Source: Pseudomonas parafulva NBRC 16636 = DSM 17004 (GTDB lineage: Bacteria; Pseudomonadota; Gammaproteobacteria; Pseudomonadales; Pseudomonadaceae). From it: DNA of 64,000 nt. A program made the position numbers and the translations under genes. Position 1 is the stretch's first letter. Each line of letters starts with the position of its first letter. The notes under the pieces are model-generated. The model did not search any database, had not been told where the DNA came from, and saw only the letters and a program-made list of their open reading frames with translations. Positions 9,630 through 18,862 of this stretch are shown piece by piece. The stretch is from positions 62,001 through 126,000 of the forward strand of contig NZ_BBIU01000006.1 of assembly GCF_000730645.1 (NCBI RefSeq). The letters run 5' to 3'.

Positions 9630-10085
9630 TCAGCGTGCCTTGTCTTCCAGCAGGCGCGCCCCGCTGCCTTGCTGGCCCAGTACGTCCTGCGGGTTACGCA
9701 GCGGGCATTCATCCAGTGACAGGCAGCCGCAGCCTATGCAGTTGTCCAGGTTGTCGCGCAAGGCCTCCAGCATGCGAATGCGGCTGTTCAGGTCTTCGCG
9801 CCAGGCGCTGGACATTTCACCCCACTGGGCGGCCGTGAGCTTGCTGTTGGGCGGATAGCGCCCCAGGGCGCGCTTGATTTCTTCCAGGGCGATGCCGGTA
9901 CGTTGGGCCACTTTGATGATTGCCAGCGTGCGCAGCACCAGGGACGGGTAGCGGCGCTGGTTGCCAGCCGTGCGGGTGCTGGCGATCAAGCCTTTGCTTT
10001 CGTAGAAGTGCAACGCCGATACGGCCACGCCGCTGCGCCTGGCCACTTCGCCCACCGTCAGCATCCGGGTTTTGTCCGCTGCCAT
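9630..10085 (-). CDS. soxR: Redox-sensing MerR-family regulator SoxR
   Basis: A 151-residue MerR-family activator. The winged helix-turn-helix occupies residues ~8-75 ([20 protein letters not shown]). A dimerisation helix follows, then the [2Fe-2S] cluster motif with Cys116, Cys119, Cys121 and Cys127 ([12 protein letters not shown], the CX2CXCX5C pattern of SoxR). Length agrees with other SoxR proteins (~150). In pseudomonads SoxR responds to redox-cycling compounds such as phenazines and controls efflux and monooxygenase genes rather than soxS. No soxS-like gene lies next to it. It is transcribed away from the GntR gene's upstream region and has no obvious co-transcribed partner. Confidence 0.95.
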   Translation of the reverse strand: MAADKTRMLTVGEVARRSGVAVSALHFYESKGLIASTRTAGNQRRYPSLVLRTLAIIKVAQRTGIALEEIKRALGRYPPNSKLTAAQWGEMSSAWREDLNSRIRMLEALRDNLDNCIGCGCLSLDECPLRNPQDVLGQQGSGARLLEDKAR

Positions 10086-10103
10086 GCGTCTTTTCTCCAG
10101 GGG

Positions 10104-10850
10104 TCAGGGGGCAGGTGAGGGGGAGCGGTCCCGGCGCATCTGCGTCACCAGGCTAAAACGGTCGGCAGGGTGGACCGTTTCAGAGACTGCCATCAAATCA
10201 CCGTTTTCTTCACGGTAGTGGCGGATGATCTCTAGCCCGGGCGCCCCAGCCTCGGCTTTCAGGGCACGGGCCACCTCGGCGCTGAGCACCACAGCCCGTA
10301 CCTGCTGGTCCACCACCGCGATCACCCGGCCATAGTGCTGCTCGATGAGCCCTGCAATCAGCTGATCGGGGTTTGCCTGAGCCTTCTCGATGACCTGTTC
10401 GTAGTCCCGTTGCGCGTACACATCCGTCCAGCACAGCGGCGCGGCGTTCTGCTGATGGTCTACACGGATGCTGGACACACAGAAGTAATGCTCGCCCGGC
10501 ACCAGGCCCAGCCGTGCCGCCTCGCTCAGGTCCGCCACAAAGTGACGCACGTTCTGGATTTCCCGCTGCTGGGTCTCGGCAAGGTGGGCGAGGTCGGCAA
10601 TGCTGGCCAGTGAGTGGGAGTAACCACCACGCGGGCTGCTGGCCTCGACCCGGGTACCCACGCGCTTGCGCCGCGACACCATGCCCTGGCCCAGCAACTG
10701 GTCAATCGCCGCCCGCACCGTGTGGCGGCTCACGCTGTATAGCTCGCACAGCTCGAACTCGGTGGGCAGCAAGCCGCCCACCGGGTAGCGGCCGCTGGCA
10801 ATGGCCTCCATCAAGTCCTTGGCCACGATGGCATAGCGCGCCTTGTTCAT
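10104..10850 (-). CDS. GntR-family (HutC/UTRA) transcriptional regulator
   Basis: A 248-residue regulator. Residues ~8-72 form the GntR winged helix (LPTEFELCELYSVSRHTVRAA), and residues ~95-240 form a UTRA ligand-binding domain ending in a YREENGDLMAVSETVHPADRF strand pattern typical of the HutC branch. It is divergent from a lyase and a dicarboxylate transporter. The shared intergenic region holds a 12-bp perfect palindrome built on GTAC, so it most likely represses that pair and is released by their substrate or a breakdown product. The ligand cannot be named from sequence. Confidence 0.9.
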   Translation of the reverse strand: MNKARYAIVAKDLMEAIASGRYPVGGLLPTEFELCELYSVSRHTVRAAIDQLLGQGMVSRRKRVGTRVEASSPRGGYSHSLASIADLAHLAETQQREIQNVRHFVADLSEAARLGLVPGEHYFCVSSIRVDHQQNAAPLCWTDVYAQRDYEQVIEKAQANPDQLIAGLIEQHYGRVIAVVDQQVRAVVLSAEVARALKAEAGAPGLEIIRHYREENGDLMAVSETVHPADRFSLVTQMRRDRSPSPAP

Positions 10851-10880
10851 ACCTTTGGTCTGTCTCGCAAATTTCGTCGG

Positions 10881-10940
10881 TTGACAGTGTAACAGCGACA
10901 GGGCAAGAATTATGTACGTACATTAGATATATGTACGGTC
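10881..10940 (+). promoter_or_regulatory. Promoter of the lyase-transporter unit with GntR-type operators
   Basis: TTGACA at 10881-10886 and AAGAAT at 10905-10910 (18-bp spacing) form a plausible sigma-70 promoter facing the lyase gene. A perfect palindrome ATGTACGTACAT at 10912-10923 overlaps the expected transcription start, and a second half-matching site (ATATATGTACGGTC) follows at 10927-10940. Position and symmetry suit repression by the divergently encoded HutC-type regulator. Direct binding is inferred. Confidence 0.6.
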
Positions 10941-10967
10941 AAAAATAACATTTCAGGATTCCAGCCC

Positions 10968-12323
10968 ATGTCCACCACCGTTTTCGACTCCACCCTGTTC
11001 CGCGACATGTTCGGCACTGCCGAAATGCGCGCCGTGTTCTCAGATAAATCGCTGATCGAGCGGTACATCGAAGTGGAGGTCGCCCTGGCCAAGGCCCAGG
11101 CGCGCTGCGGCGTGGTGCCTGCCGAAGCGGCCGCCCAGATCGCCCGGCTGTCGCGCTACGAAGACCTGGACTTGGCGCTGATGCAGCATGAAACGGAGAT
11201 TGTCGGCTACCCGATCCTGCCGCTGGTGGAGCAGCTGTCCAAGCTCTGCGGCGAGGCTGGCCGCTACGTGCACTGGGGCGCCACCACACAGGACATCATG
11301 GACACGGCCGTGGTGCTGCAAGTACGCGCTGCACTGGCCATCGTCGGCCGGGATATCCAGGCCGTGCGCGGCCTGCTGGCGGAGCTGGCGCAGCGTTACC
11401 GTGACACGCCGATGGCCGGCCGCACGCACCTGCAGCACGCGCTGCCCATCACCTTTGGCTACAAGTGTGCCGTGTGGCTGAGCATGTTTGACCGCCATGC
11501 CGAGCGCCTGGTGCAACTGCGCCCACGGGTAGAAGTGGGGCAGTTTGCCGGTGCCGCCGGTACCCTGGCTTCGCTGGGTGACAAAGGCCTGGAGGTGCAG
11601 GCCGCGCTGATGGACGAACTGGGCCTGGGCATACCGCAGGCTACCTGGCACGTGGCGCGCGACGGGCTGGCCGAAGCGCTGAATTTCCTCGGCCTGGTCA
11701 GCGCGTCGCTGGGCAAGGTGGCGCTGGACATCATGATGATGATGACCAGCGAGTTGGGCGAAGCCTACGAGCCGTTCGTCAAGGGCCGCGGCGCCAGCAG
11801 CACCATGCCGCAGAAGCGCAACCCCATCTCCTGCGAGCTGATGTACGCCGCGGCCAAGGGCGTGCGCCAGCAGGCAGGCCTGATGCTCGATGCCATGATC
11901 CAGGACTTCGAGCGCTCCACCGGCCCATGGCAGGCCGAATGGATCGCCATCCCCGAAGCGTTCGCGCTGACCGCCGCCTCCCTGGGCCAGGCGCGGTTCA
12001 TGCTGGCCGGGCTGGACGTGCGCACCGAGCGCATGCGCAAGAACCTGGACATGACCCAGGGCCTTATCGTTGCTGAAGCCGTGATGATGGGGCTTGCCCC
12101 GGCCTTGGGCCGCCAGGTGGCGCATGACGTGGTGTATGCCGCCTGCCGCCTGGCCAACGACCAGGGCATCAGCCTGCTGGAAGCCCTCAAAGCCCAGGGT
12201 GAAGCGACTGCGCGCCTGGACCTGGCGACGCTGGAGCACCTGTGCGACCCGGGCAACTACCTGGGCCTGGCGCCACAGATGGTCGACCAGGCACTGGCCT
12301 GGCCCGCTGCCGTACCCCGCTGA
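10968..12323 (+). CDS. Aspartase/fumarase-superfamily lyase (CMLE / adenylosuccinate lyase-like)
   Basis: A 451-residue member of the aspartase/fumarase superfamily. The three conserved regions are visible: GATTQDIMDTA near residue 105, THLQHALP near 150, and the signature GASSTMPQKRNP near 275 with the catalytic serine loop. Length and sequence style are nearest to PcaB-type 3-carboxy-cis,cis-muconate cycloisomerases and to C-N lyases such as adenylosuccinate lyase. Its neighbours are not beta-ketoadipate or purine genes but a DctA-type transporter and a GntR regulator. It may therefore cleave an imported N- or C-substituted dicarboxylate, releasing fumarate, or cycloisomerise it. The substrate is unassigned. 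Its own purine or pca role is unlikely from context. Confidence 0.8.
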   Translation: MSTTVFDSTLFRDMFGTAEMRAVFSDKSLIERYIEVEVALAKAQARCGVVPAEAAAQIARLSRYEDLDLALMQHETEIVGYPILPLVEQLSKLCGEAGRYVHWGATTQDIMDTAVVLQVRAALAIVGRDIQAVRGLLAELAQRYRDTPMAGRTHLQHALPITFGYKCAVWLSMFDRHAERLVQLRPRVEVGQFAGAAGTLASLGDKGLEVQAALMDELGLGIPQATWHVARDGLAEALNFLGLVSASLGKVALDIMMMMTSELGEAYEPFVKGRGASSTMPQKRNPISCELMYAAAKGVRQQAGLMLDAMIQDFERSTGPWQAEWIAIPEAFALTAASLGQARFMLAGLDVRTERMRKNLDMTQGLIVAEAVMMGLAPALGRQVAHDVVYAACRLANDQGISLLEALKAQGEATARLDLATLEHLCDPGNYLGLAPQMVDQALAWPAAVPR

Positions 12324-12390
12324 AAGCCCGCTGCCCGGCCATGTCGGGCCATGACGGGTGACCTCCTACAAAAACAATGAGAACGCTACC

Positions 12391-13692
12391 ATGGCTTCCA
12401 CTTCGAAAAAGCCGCTGTACAAGGACCTCACGTTCCAGGTGCTGGCGGCGATGCTGCTCGGTATTGCCTTCGGCTTCATCGCCCCCGAACTCGCTGCCAA
12501 GTTCAAGATGCTCGGGGACATCTTTCTCAAGTTGATCAAGACGGCCGTAGCACCCCTGGTGTTCTTCACCGTGGTGCACGGTATTGCCTCCGCCGGCGAC
12601 ATCAAGCGGGTCGGCAAGGTGGGCTGGCGGGCGTTGGTGTACTTCGAGCTGTTGTCCACCTTCGCCCTGGCGCTGGGGCTGCTGTGGGGCAACCTGATCG
12701 GCATCGGCTCGGGCATGCACGGGGCCCACGCCAGCGGGGCGGCTACGGCGGCGGCCAACGCAGCGGTGGCCAAAGGGCATGCGCCCACGTCCACGGTCGA
12801 GTTCATCTACGGCATCTTCCCCGACAACTTCGTCGGTGCCTTCGCCGGCGGGCAGTTGTTGCAGGTGCTGGTGATTGCGGTGTTGTTCGGCTTCGCGTTG
12901 CTGGCGCTCAAGCAGGAGCGCCGGGTGGTGATCGAGGACGGCCTGAACCGAGTGTCGGAATGCTTCTTCGAGTTCATCAACCTGATCATGAAGTTCGCCC
13001 CCCTCGGTGCATTTGGCTCCGTTGCCTATGCGGTGGGCAGCAATGGCTCGGCCGTGCTCATGTCGCTGGCCAACCTGGTGCTGATGTTCTACCTGGCCAT
13101 CGCGTTCTTCCTGTTCGTGGTGCTGGGCGCCGTGTGCCGGGTCTCGGGCTTCAGCCTGTGGCGCTTCCTGCGTTATATCAAGGACGAGATCCTGATCGTG
13201 CTGGGCACGGCCTCGTCGGAAAGCGCATTGCCGCGCTTGCTGCAGAAGCTCGAGCGCTTCGGCTGCTCCAAGCAGAGCGTTGGCCTGGTGTTGCCCACCG
13301 GTTACGCGTTCAACCTAGACGGTACGTCCATCTACATGTCGATGTGCGTGCTGTTTATCGCCAACGCCTACGGTGTACCGCTGGGCTGGGAGCAACAACT
13401 GGGTATTCTGGCCATCATGCTGGTGACTTCCAAGGGCGCCGCCGCCGTGTCCGGTGGCAGCTTTGTGGTATTCGCCGCCACGGTGACGGCCATCGGCATA
13501 CTGCCGGTGGAAGGGCTGGCACTGCTGTTTGGCGTATACCGCTTCATGTCCATGGCCATGGCAGCCTGCAACACCATCGGCAACAGCGTGGCGACCGTAG
13601 TGGTGGCCAAGTGGGCGGGGGAGTTCACAGAGCAGTCGGCGCGTGAGGAATACACCCGCGTGCTGGGCCGAGCGCCAGGTGCCGTGCTTTGA
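12391..13692 (+). CDS. DctA-type dicarboxylate:cation symporter
   Basis: A 433-residue DAACS-family transporter of the DctA type. I start it at the ATG at 12391, ahead of MASTSKKPLYKDL, because DctA proteins begin with this short basic leader; a GTG 33 bases upstream is also open. Typical motifs include FFTVVHGIAS in helix 2, GTASSESALPRLLQKLE in the first re-entrant loop, TGYAFNLDGTSIY in helix 7, and the substrate-binding CNTIGNS near residue 400. It follows the lyase by about 70 bases on the same strand and probably shares its promoter, so it likely imports the lyase substrate. Relative to E. coli DctA there is an Ala/Gly/His-rich insert around residues 110-130. Confidence 0.88.
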   Translation: MASTSKKPLYKDLTFQVLAAMLLGIAFGFIAPELAAKFKMLGDIFLKLIKTAVAPLVFFTVVHGIASAGDIKRVGKVGWRALVYFELLSTFALALGLLWGNLIGIGSGMHGAHASGAATAAANAAVAKGHAPTSTVEFIYGIFPDNFVGAFAGGQLLQVLVIAVLFGFALLALKQERRVVIEDGLNRVSECFFEFINLIMKFAPLGAFGSVAYAVGSNGSAVLMSLANLVLMFYLAIAFFLFVVLGAVCRVSGFSLWRFLRYIKDEILIVLGTASSESALPRLLQKLERFGCSKQSVGLVLPTGYAFNLDGTSIYMSMCVLFIANAYGVPLGWEQQLGILAIMLVTSKGAAAVSGGSFVVFAATVTAIGILPVEGLALLFGVYRFMSMAMAACNTIGNSVATVVVAKWAGEFTEQSAREEYTRVLGRAPGAVL

Positions 13693-13713
13693 CATGATTC
13701 ACCCAGCAAGACG

Positions 13714-13738
13714 TGCCGGGGCGCTTGCGCCCCAGGCA
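13714..13738. terminator. Hairpin between convergent transporter and efflux genes
   Basis: TGCCGGGGCGC and GCGCCCC-A-GGCA form a long GC-rich stem with a two-base loop between the converging dctA-like and DHA2 efflux genes. It has no T-run but is well placed to separate the two transcripts. Confidence 0.55.
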
Positions 13739-13739
13739 T

Positions 13740-15254
13740 TCACCTGGCCGGGCGTGTTCTGAGCAACAACGCCCCCAGCGCGCAGCCGAGCAGTGCCAGG
13801 CACGCCAGGTAGAACGCGTCGCTGTAGGCCATCAGGTAGGCTTCGCGGCGAATGGTCCCGGCCAGCCCTTCCAGCATCTGCTGCGGGTGGGGCAGCCAGG
13901 TGGGCACCGTTTGGCCGAGGCGGGCCTGCACCTGGGGCTCGAATACCGTCACGTGCTCATGGATGCGCGCACTGTGAAAGCGCTCGCGGCTCGCCACCAG
14001 TTGGGTTAGCCCTGCGGTACCAATGGCACCGCCCAGGTTGCGCAGCATCGAGAACACCGCAGACGCCGAGCCGGCCTCCCGCTTGTCCAGCCCGGCCACG
14101 GCCAGTACCGACAAGGCCACCATGATGAACGGCTGCCCGATGCCACGCACCACCGTGGATGGGATGATCACGTTGTCGGCGCTGTCCGCGCTCAGGCTGG
14201 CCCCCAGCCAGCACCCGAGGGCCATGATCAGAAAGCCGCTGGCGACCATGAACTTGGCACTGGTCCAGCCCATCAGCCGCGGCATCAGCGGGGCCAGTAC
14301 CAATTGCACCACCCCATAGGCAATCAAGGTGACCCCGACATCGTGGGCGCTGAACCCCTGTATCTGGGACAGGTAGTTAGGCACCAGAAACACCAGGCCA
14401 AACGTGGCGGCACCGAAGATGAACATCGCCAGGCTGGCCACGCCGAAGTTGTAGCGGCCCAGCAAGCGCAGGTTGATGAAGGCGCGGCGGCCAAGCAACT
14501 GCGTCGCCACGAACACCACCAGGGCGGCCGCCGACACCACGCTCATGCCGGTGATGAAGGGCGAGCCGAACCAGTCCAGCCGGCCGCCTTCCTCCAGCAC
14601 CACCTGCAGGCCCCCCAGGCCGATCACCATGGCCGCGATGCCAGGCCAGTCACCCTTGCGCAACAACTGCAACTGCATGGGTTTGGCGTCGATCGACCAG
14701 GCGATGGCCACCAGCAGGGCGATGCCGGGGAACAGTTGCAGGTAGAAGATCCAGCGCCAGGAGTAGGCATCGGTCAGCCAACCGCCAATGGACGGGCCTG
14801 CCGCCTGTGCCACACTGTTGGCCAGGCTGAACAGCGCCATGCCCATGGCCATGCGGCTGGGTGGCAGTTCGGTGATGATCAGCTGGAACGACAACGGGAT
14901 CAGCACAGCCCCGGCGGCACCCTGGATAACCCGGATGGCAATCATTGCCTCCAGGTTGGGCGCCCAGGAGCAGGCTACCGACGCGATCAGGAAGATCAGG
15001 GAGCCGGTCCACATCACCCTGCGCAGCGAAAACACCTCAACCAACCATGCCGTCAGCGGAATCATCACGATCTCGGCCACCAGGTAGGCGGTGGAAATCC
15101 ATGAGCCTTCTTCGAAGCTGGCGCCCAGCGAGCCGCGAATTTCCGGCAGGGCAGCACTGGTGACGTGCACGTTCATGCCCGCCATGAAGCAGCCGAACAG
15201 GCCCCCCAGCACGGCCACCCAGGCACGCAGCGGCACTGCAGGTTCAGGGCGCAT
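13740..15254 (-). CDS. DHA2-family MFS drug exporter (EmrB/QacA type)
   Basis: A 504-residue, 14-helix DHA2 exporter. I prefer the ATG at 15254, which follows GGAG, over the ATG at 15269; both overlap the 3' end of the HlyD-type gene. Characteristic EmrB features are the opening GCFMAGMNVHVTSAALPEI, the WISTAYLVAEI helix and GLPGAAGAVLIPL-like helix 4. Emr-type systems pair such a protein with a membrane fusion protein and an outer membrane channel; both are encoded immediately upstream here. It therefore completes a tripartite pump, probably for amphipathic toxins. Confidence 0.9.
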   Translation of the reverse strand: MRPEPAVPLRAWVAVLGGLFGCFMAGMNVHVTSAALPEIRGSLGASFEEGSWISTAYLVAEIVMIPLTAWLVEVFSLRRVMWTGSLIFLIASVACSWAPNLEAMIAIRVIQGAAGAVLIPLSFQLIITELPPSRMAMGMALFSLANSVAQAAGPSIGGWLTDAYSWRWIFYLQLFPGIALLVAIAWSIDAKPMQLQLLRKGDWPGIAAMVIGLGGLQVVLEEGGRLDWFGSPFITGMSVVSAAALVVFVATQLLGRRAFINLRLLGRYNFGVASLAMFIFGAATFGLVFLVPNYLSQIQGFSAHDVGVTLIAYGVVQLVLAPLMPRLMGWTSAKFMVASGFLIMALGCWLGASLSADSADNVIIPSTVVRGIGQPFIMVALSVLAVAGLDKREAGSASAVFSMLRNLGGAIGTAGLTQLVASRERFHSARIHEHVTVFEPQVQARLGQTVPTWLPHPQQMLEGLAGTIRREAYLMAYSDAFYLACLALLGCALGALLLRTRPAR

Positions 15255-16386
15255 CGGCAGGCTCCGCATCGCGAGTATCCACGGTGGCCACCACCGACAT
15301 GCCGGGCCGCAGTGGGCCGTGCAGCGGTGAATCGAGCAGGATGCGCACGGGAAAACGCTGCACGATCTTGGTGAAGTTGCCGGTGGCGTTATCGGACGGC
15401 AGCAGGGCGAAGACGTTGCCCGAGGCAGGCGAGAAACTCGCCACGTGCCCCTGCAGTGGCTTACCGGCGAAGCCGTCCACCTGAATGCGCACTGCTTGCC
15501 CGGGGCGCATGCGGGTCAACTGGGTTTCCTTGTAGTTGGCCACCACGTAGGCCTGCTGTAACGGCACAACCGCCAGCAGCGGCTGGCCGGGCACCACGTA
15601 CTGGCCGGCACGCGCTCGGCGTTGGCCGACGACGCCGTCGATCGGGGCGCGGATAACGGTGTCCTGCTCGTCAAGCTCGGCCAACTGCTGTTCTGCGCGG
15701 GCACGAGCCAGGGCAGCCTGGCGCTGCTCCAGTGTGGCATCGGCCTGAGCGGCAAGGGCCTTGGCCACACGCTGCTGTGCCCGCTGCTCACGCCAGGCTG
15801 CTTCGGCGCCTTGCTCGGTGGCCAGCGCCTGGCTGGCCTGGGCGCTGGCGCTTTCCAGCCGTTGCAGGGTGGCGGCTTCGTCGCGCACCAGGCCACGGTA
15901 GCGCTGCAGGTCCAGCTGGCTTCGCTGGCGTTCGGCCCGGGCGCTGCGCACCGCTGCTTCGGCCTGGAGCACAGCCTGTTGTTGCTGGTTGATGCGCTCG
16001 GCGGCCACCTGCTGATGGGCCCGGGCCGCCGTGACTGCCGCCTTGGCTTCTGCCACGGCGGCCATGGCGCTGCCCAGGCGGGCGCGATAGTCGCGTGCCT
16101 GCAGGCGTACCAGCACATCGCCCGCTTTTACCGGCTGGTCGTCGTTCACTTGCACCTTGGCTACATGACCGGCCACACGCGGGCTGAGTGCTACCCAGTC
16201 TGCACGCACATAGGCGTCATCGGTGCTTTCCAGGTAGCGGCCTGTGGTCACCCAGTAAAAGGTAAACGCCAGCGTGGCGAGCAGGCCCACCGCACCGGCA
16301 GTCATTGACATCAGGCGCCTGCTTGCCAGGCTGCGGGCCTGGGGCTCGGTAGACGCCGGTGTGGAGGTTTGTGCGGCAGCATTCAT
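15244..16386 (-). CDS. HlyD/EmrA-family periplasmic membrane fusion protein
   Basis: A 380-residue protein. The start at 16386 is fixed by AGGAAG seven bases upstream; a longer frame to 16428 lacks this. A single N-terminal membrane anchor (TAGAVGLLATLAFTFYWV) is followed by a biotinyl-lipoyl-like half motif, a long coiled coil rich in Ala, Gln and Arg (~residues 105-215) and the HlyD_3 beta-barrel (VIRAPIDGVVGQRRARAGQYV, VVANYKETQL). EmrA-type adaptors bridge a DHA2 exporter to an outer membrane channel. Its coding end overlaps the DHA2 gene. Confidence 0.9.
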   Translation of the reverse strand: MNAAAQTSTPASTEPQARSLASRRLMSMTAGAVGLLATLAFTFYWVTTGRYLESTDDAYVRADWVALSPRVAGHVAKVQVNDDQPVKAGDVLVRLQARDYRARLGSAMAAVAEAKAAVTAARAHQQVAAERINQQQQAVLQAEAAVRSARAERQRSQLDLQRYRGLVRDEAATLQRLESASAQASQALATEQGAEAAWREQRAQQRVAKALAAQADATLEQRQAALARARAEQQLAELDEQDTVIRAPIDGVVGQRRARAGQYVVPGQPLLAVVPLQQAYVVANYKETQLTRMRPGQAVRIQVDGFAGKPLQGHVASFSPASGNVFALLPSDNATGNFTKIVQRFPVRILLDSPLHGPLRPGMSVVATVDTRDAEPADAP

Positions 16387-16452
16387 GGTGGTTGCTTCCT
16401 GGGTGAGACTGTTGCGGGTGTGTTGCACGGAACTACCGTCCGGGGACGAGGC

Positions 16453-17871
16453 TTACCAGCCGCCGCCCAGTGCGCGGAACAACTCGATCTGGGCACTGGC
16501 AACACTGCCTTGGGCGGCGATGTTGCGGTCTTGCAGGCGGATCAGCTCGCGCTCACTGTCGAGCAGTGCCAGGCCGTCCACGGTGCCAGCACGGTGGTTG
16601 CTGCGGGCCAGGTCATAGCCGCGCTGGCTATGCGCCAGGGCACTGGCCAGTGCCTGCAGGCGTTGCTGCGTGGCGTCATGGCGCGCCAGCGCCTGGCGGA
16701 CGTCTTTCAGAGCCCCCAGCGCCACGCTCTGGTAATGGGCAACTTGGGCTTGCTGCAGCGCTTGGGCCTTGCTCAGGCGGGCACGGTTGGCCTTGAGGTT
16801 GGGGAATTCCCAGTGGATCAACGGGCCGATGCCGAAGGTAATCGCCCGGCTGCCCCCCACATTGCCCAGCCGATGGTCTGAGGCGCTGAGTTGGGCACCG
16901 AAACTGACTTTGGGGTACAGGTCGGCCTTGGCGATCTGCGTTTGCAGGCTCGCGGCCTGCAACTCACGTTCGGCCTGGCGCACGTCCGGCCGGCGCGCAA
17001 GCAGGTGCCAGCCATCGCCGGCTGGCAACGGGCCTGTGAGCCTGGGGATGGCTGTACAGGGCGGCTGCGGCTGAACGGTCGCCTGCCCGCCCAGCATGCT
17101 CAGCTCGAACTGCGCAATGTCGCGCCCGGCCTCAAGCACTGGCAGCCGGGCCCGCACCTGGTCACGCAGGCTGAGCAACCGTTCGCTGTCCAATGCGGTA
17201 GCGGCGCCAGCCTGGCGCTGACGATCACTGAGCCATAGGCTGTTGTCCAGCGTGCTCAGGGCTTGGTGCGCGGCTGCTATCCGGGCCTGGTAGACGCACT
17301 GCTGCACGTAGGCCCGGGTGGTCTGGGCGACTACCTGCAACCGCAGCAGATCGTGGGCCGCCGCGTTCGCCTGCGCGTGCGCTGAGGCCCGCTCGATGGC
17401 GGCCCGCACCTGGCCCCAGGCGTCCACCTGGTAGGCCAGCTCGACGCCGGGGCTGAACTGCCATTGGGCCGCCGCATGGGTATGGGTCGCCTCGGCGAGG
17501 GTCTGGTCATCGGTGCTTTTGCCGTAGGTGGCGGCAAGGTTCAGCGAGGTGGCAGGCAGGCGCTGCGCCTGGCGTTCACCCATACCTGCCAGCATGGCCT
17601 GCACGTTCGCCTTGGCTTGCGCCAGGTCCTGGTTGTTGGCGAGGGCCTGTTCGACCCAGCGGTCGAGTTGCGGGTCGCGCAGTAACTGCCACCACCGCTC
17701 AGGCAATGGCTGCTGGCTGATGCTAGCCGAGGTATAAGTCAGCGGATTCGGCAGGCTGCCTGCGAACGTGGGGTCGGGTGTAGGCTGCCGGGCGCAGGCT
17801 GCCAGCAGGCTCAAGCCGATCACGGTGCACAGCCGTGTGGGGGAGGGCAGGGTTGGCAGTAAACGCATCAC
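16453..17871 (-). CDS. NodT-family outer membrane efflux lipoprotein
   Basis: A 472-residue outer membrane factor of the NodT/OprM kind. A lipoprotein signal peptide ends at LAAC, with Cys26 as the acyl acceptor. Two TolC-like repeats follow (residues ~55-250 and 265-465), with the LPERWWQLLRDPQLDRW opening typical of NodT proteins and the LARRPDVRQAERELQAA segment that starts the second repeat. It is the first structural gene after the AraC regulator, followed closely by the HlyD and DHA2 genes, and forms the outer membrane exit duct. Confidence 0.9.
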   Translation of the reverse strand: MMRLLPTLPSPTRLCTVIGLSLLAACARQPTPDPTFAGSLPNPLTYTSASISQQPLPERWWQLLRDPQLDRWVEQALANNQDLAQAKANVQAMLAGMGERQAQRLPATSLNLAATYGKSTDDQTLAEATHTHAAAQWQFSPGVELAYQVDAWGQVRAAIERASAHAQANAAAHDLLRLQVVAQTTRAYVQQCVYQARIAAAHQALSTLDNSLWLSDRQRQAGAATALDSERLLSLRDQVRARLPVLEAGRDIAQFELSMLGGQATVQPQPPCTAIPRLTGPLPAGDGWHLLARRPDVRQAERELQAASLQTQIAKADLYPKVSFGAQLSASDHRLGNVGGSRAITFGIGPLIHWEFPNLKANRARLSKAQALQQAQVAHYQSVALGALKDVRQALARHDATQQRLQALASALAHSQRGYDLARSNHRAGTVDGLALLDSERELIRLQDRNIAAQGSVASAQIELFRALGGGW

Positions 17872-17949
17872 GACGCTCTCGGAAGGTGTGATGCGAGGTT
17901 AGCGAGGGCGCCACAGGCGGCGCTGCCGCAAGCGGGACAACCCTGTGCG

Positions 17950-18672
17950 TCAGCAGGACAATGTGCGCTCGCCAGGGCGGGGGTTCTGGCATTGGCTGGG
18001 GGCGTAGCCAAGGATGCGCTTGAACATCGCCGCGAAGGCGCTGGCGCTCTGGTAGCCGTGGTCCAGGGCGACAGCGAGAATGGGCTGGCCTGCCGCCAGG
18101 CATTGCTGGCTCAGCATGACCCGCGCCCTGGCACGCCATTGCCCATGGGACATGCCCAGTTCACGCTGGAACAGCCGTGCCACGTTGCGCGCACTCATGT
18201 TCAGCTGCTGGCCGCATTGCTCCAGGGTGAGGTCCTGGGCGGGGGCCTGCAGGAAGCGTTCGCACCAGGTGCGCAGGCGTGCATGACGGGGCATTGGGAT
18301 GAAGGTATCGACGCGCACGGCACCGGCCAGTTCGGCCAGGATCAGCGCCCGCACGTGGTCGCCATCCTGTACGCCCAGCATGCGCGAGGCGGCGAGTATC
18401 AGTTCGCGCAGCAGGCCTGATACCACGATCACTTGGCAGGTTTCGACCTGCGCTTCAAGCAACAGGGACCGCATGGACACCGCGCCCTCGGTGCGGATGC
18501 CATGGCTGACCCCGGCTGGCATCCATAGCGCATGGCCGCCCTGAATCACCCAGTTGCCGCGCTCGCTGCTGACATGCACCACGCCACTGGCCGCGTAGAT
18601 CAACTGGTCATGGGCGTGGCAGTGACTGGCGACGACATCGCCGTGGGTGTAGTCCATTTCAAGCGTTTGCAT
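17950..18672 (-). CDS. AraC-family regulator of the adjacent efflux operon
   Basis: A 240-residue AraC/XylS-family protein. The start at 18672 follows GAGGATC; a longer frame to 18699 is less likely. Residues 1-95 are a cupin sensor domain (HCHAHDQLIY, WMPAGVSHGI) and residues ~145-235 carry the two helix-turn-helix motifs (LTLEQCGQQLNMSARNVARL and the LDHGYQSASAFAAMFKR signature). It lies 78 bases upstream of and in the same orientation as the NodT gene, so it is probably a local activator of the efflux genes that follow. Confidence 0.88.
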   Translation of the reverse strand: MQTLEMDYTHGDVVASHCHAHDQLIYAASGVVHVSSERGNWVIQGGHALWMPAGVSHGIRTEGAVSMRSLLLEAQVETCQVIVVSGLLRELILAASRMLGVQDGDHVRALILAELAGAVRVDTFIPMPRHARLRTWCERFLQAPAQDLTLEQCGQQLNMSARNVARLFQRELGMSHGQWRARARVMLSQQCLAAGQPILAVALDHGYQSASAFAAMFKRILGYAPSQCQNPRPGERTLSC

Positions 18673-18862
18673 GCAGGGGATCCTCAATAATGGATCCAAT
18701 TGTAAGCCTGTGAGGGCTGCTCAAGATTGCTCAGAATGGCTAATAGCTAGGGTTTATTGATCAAATATCGCTCCAATGGAGCGATCAGTGATGTTCAATT
18801 GCTTGGCTGCACACTGTTCAAGCAAGCCTGGGCGAACCGCCTACGCGCTCGCCCCTTGGGTT

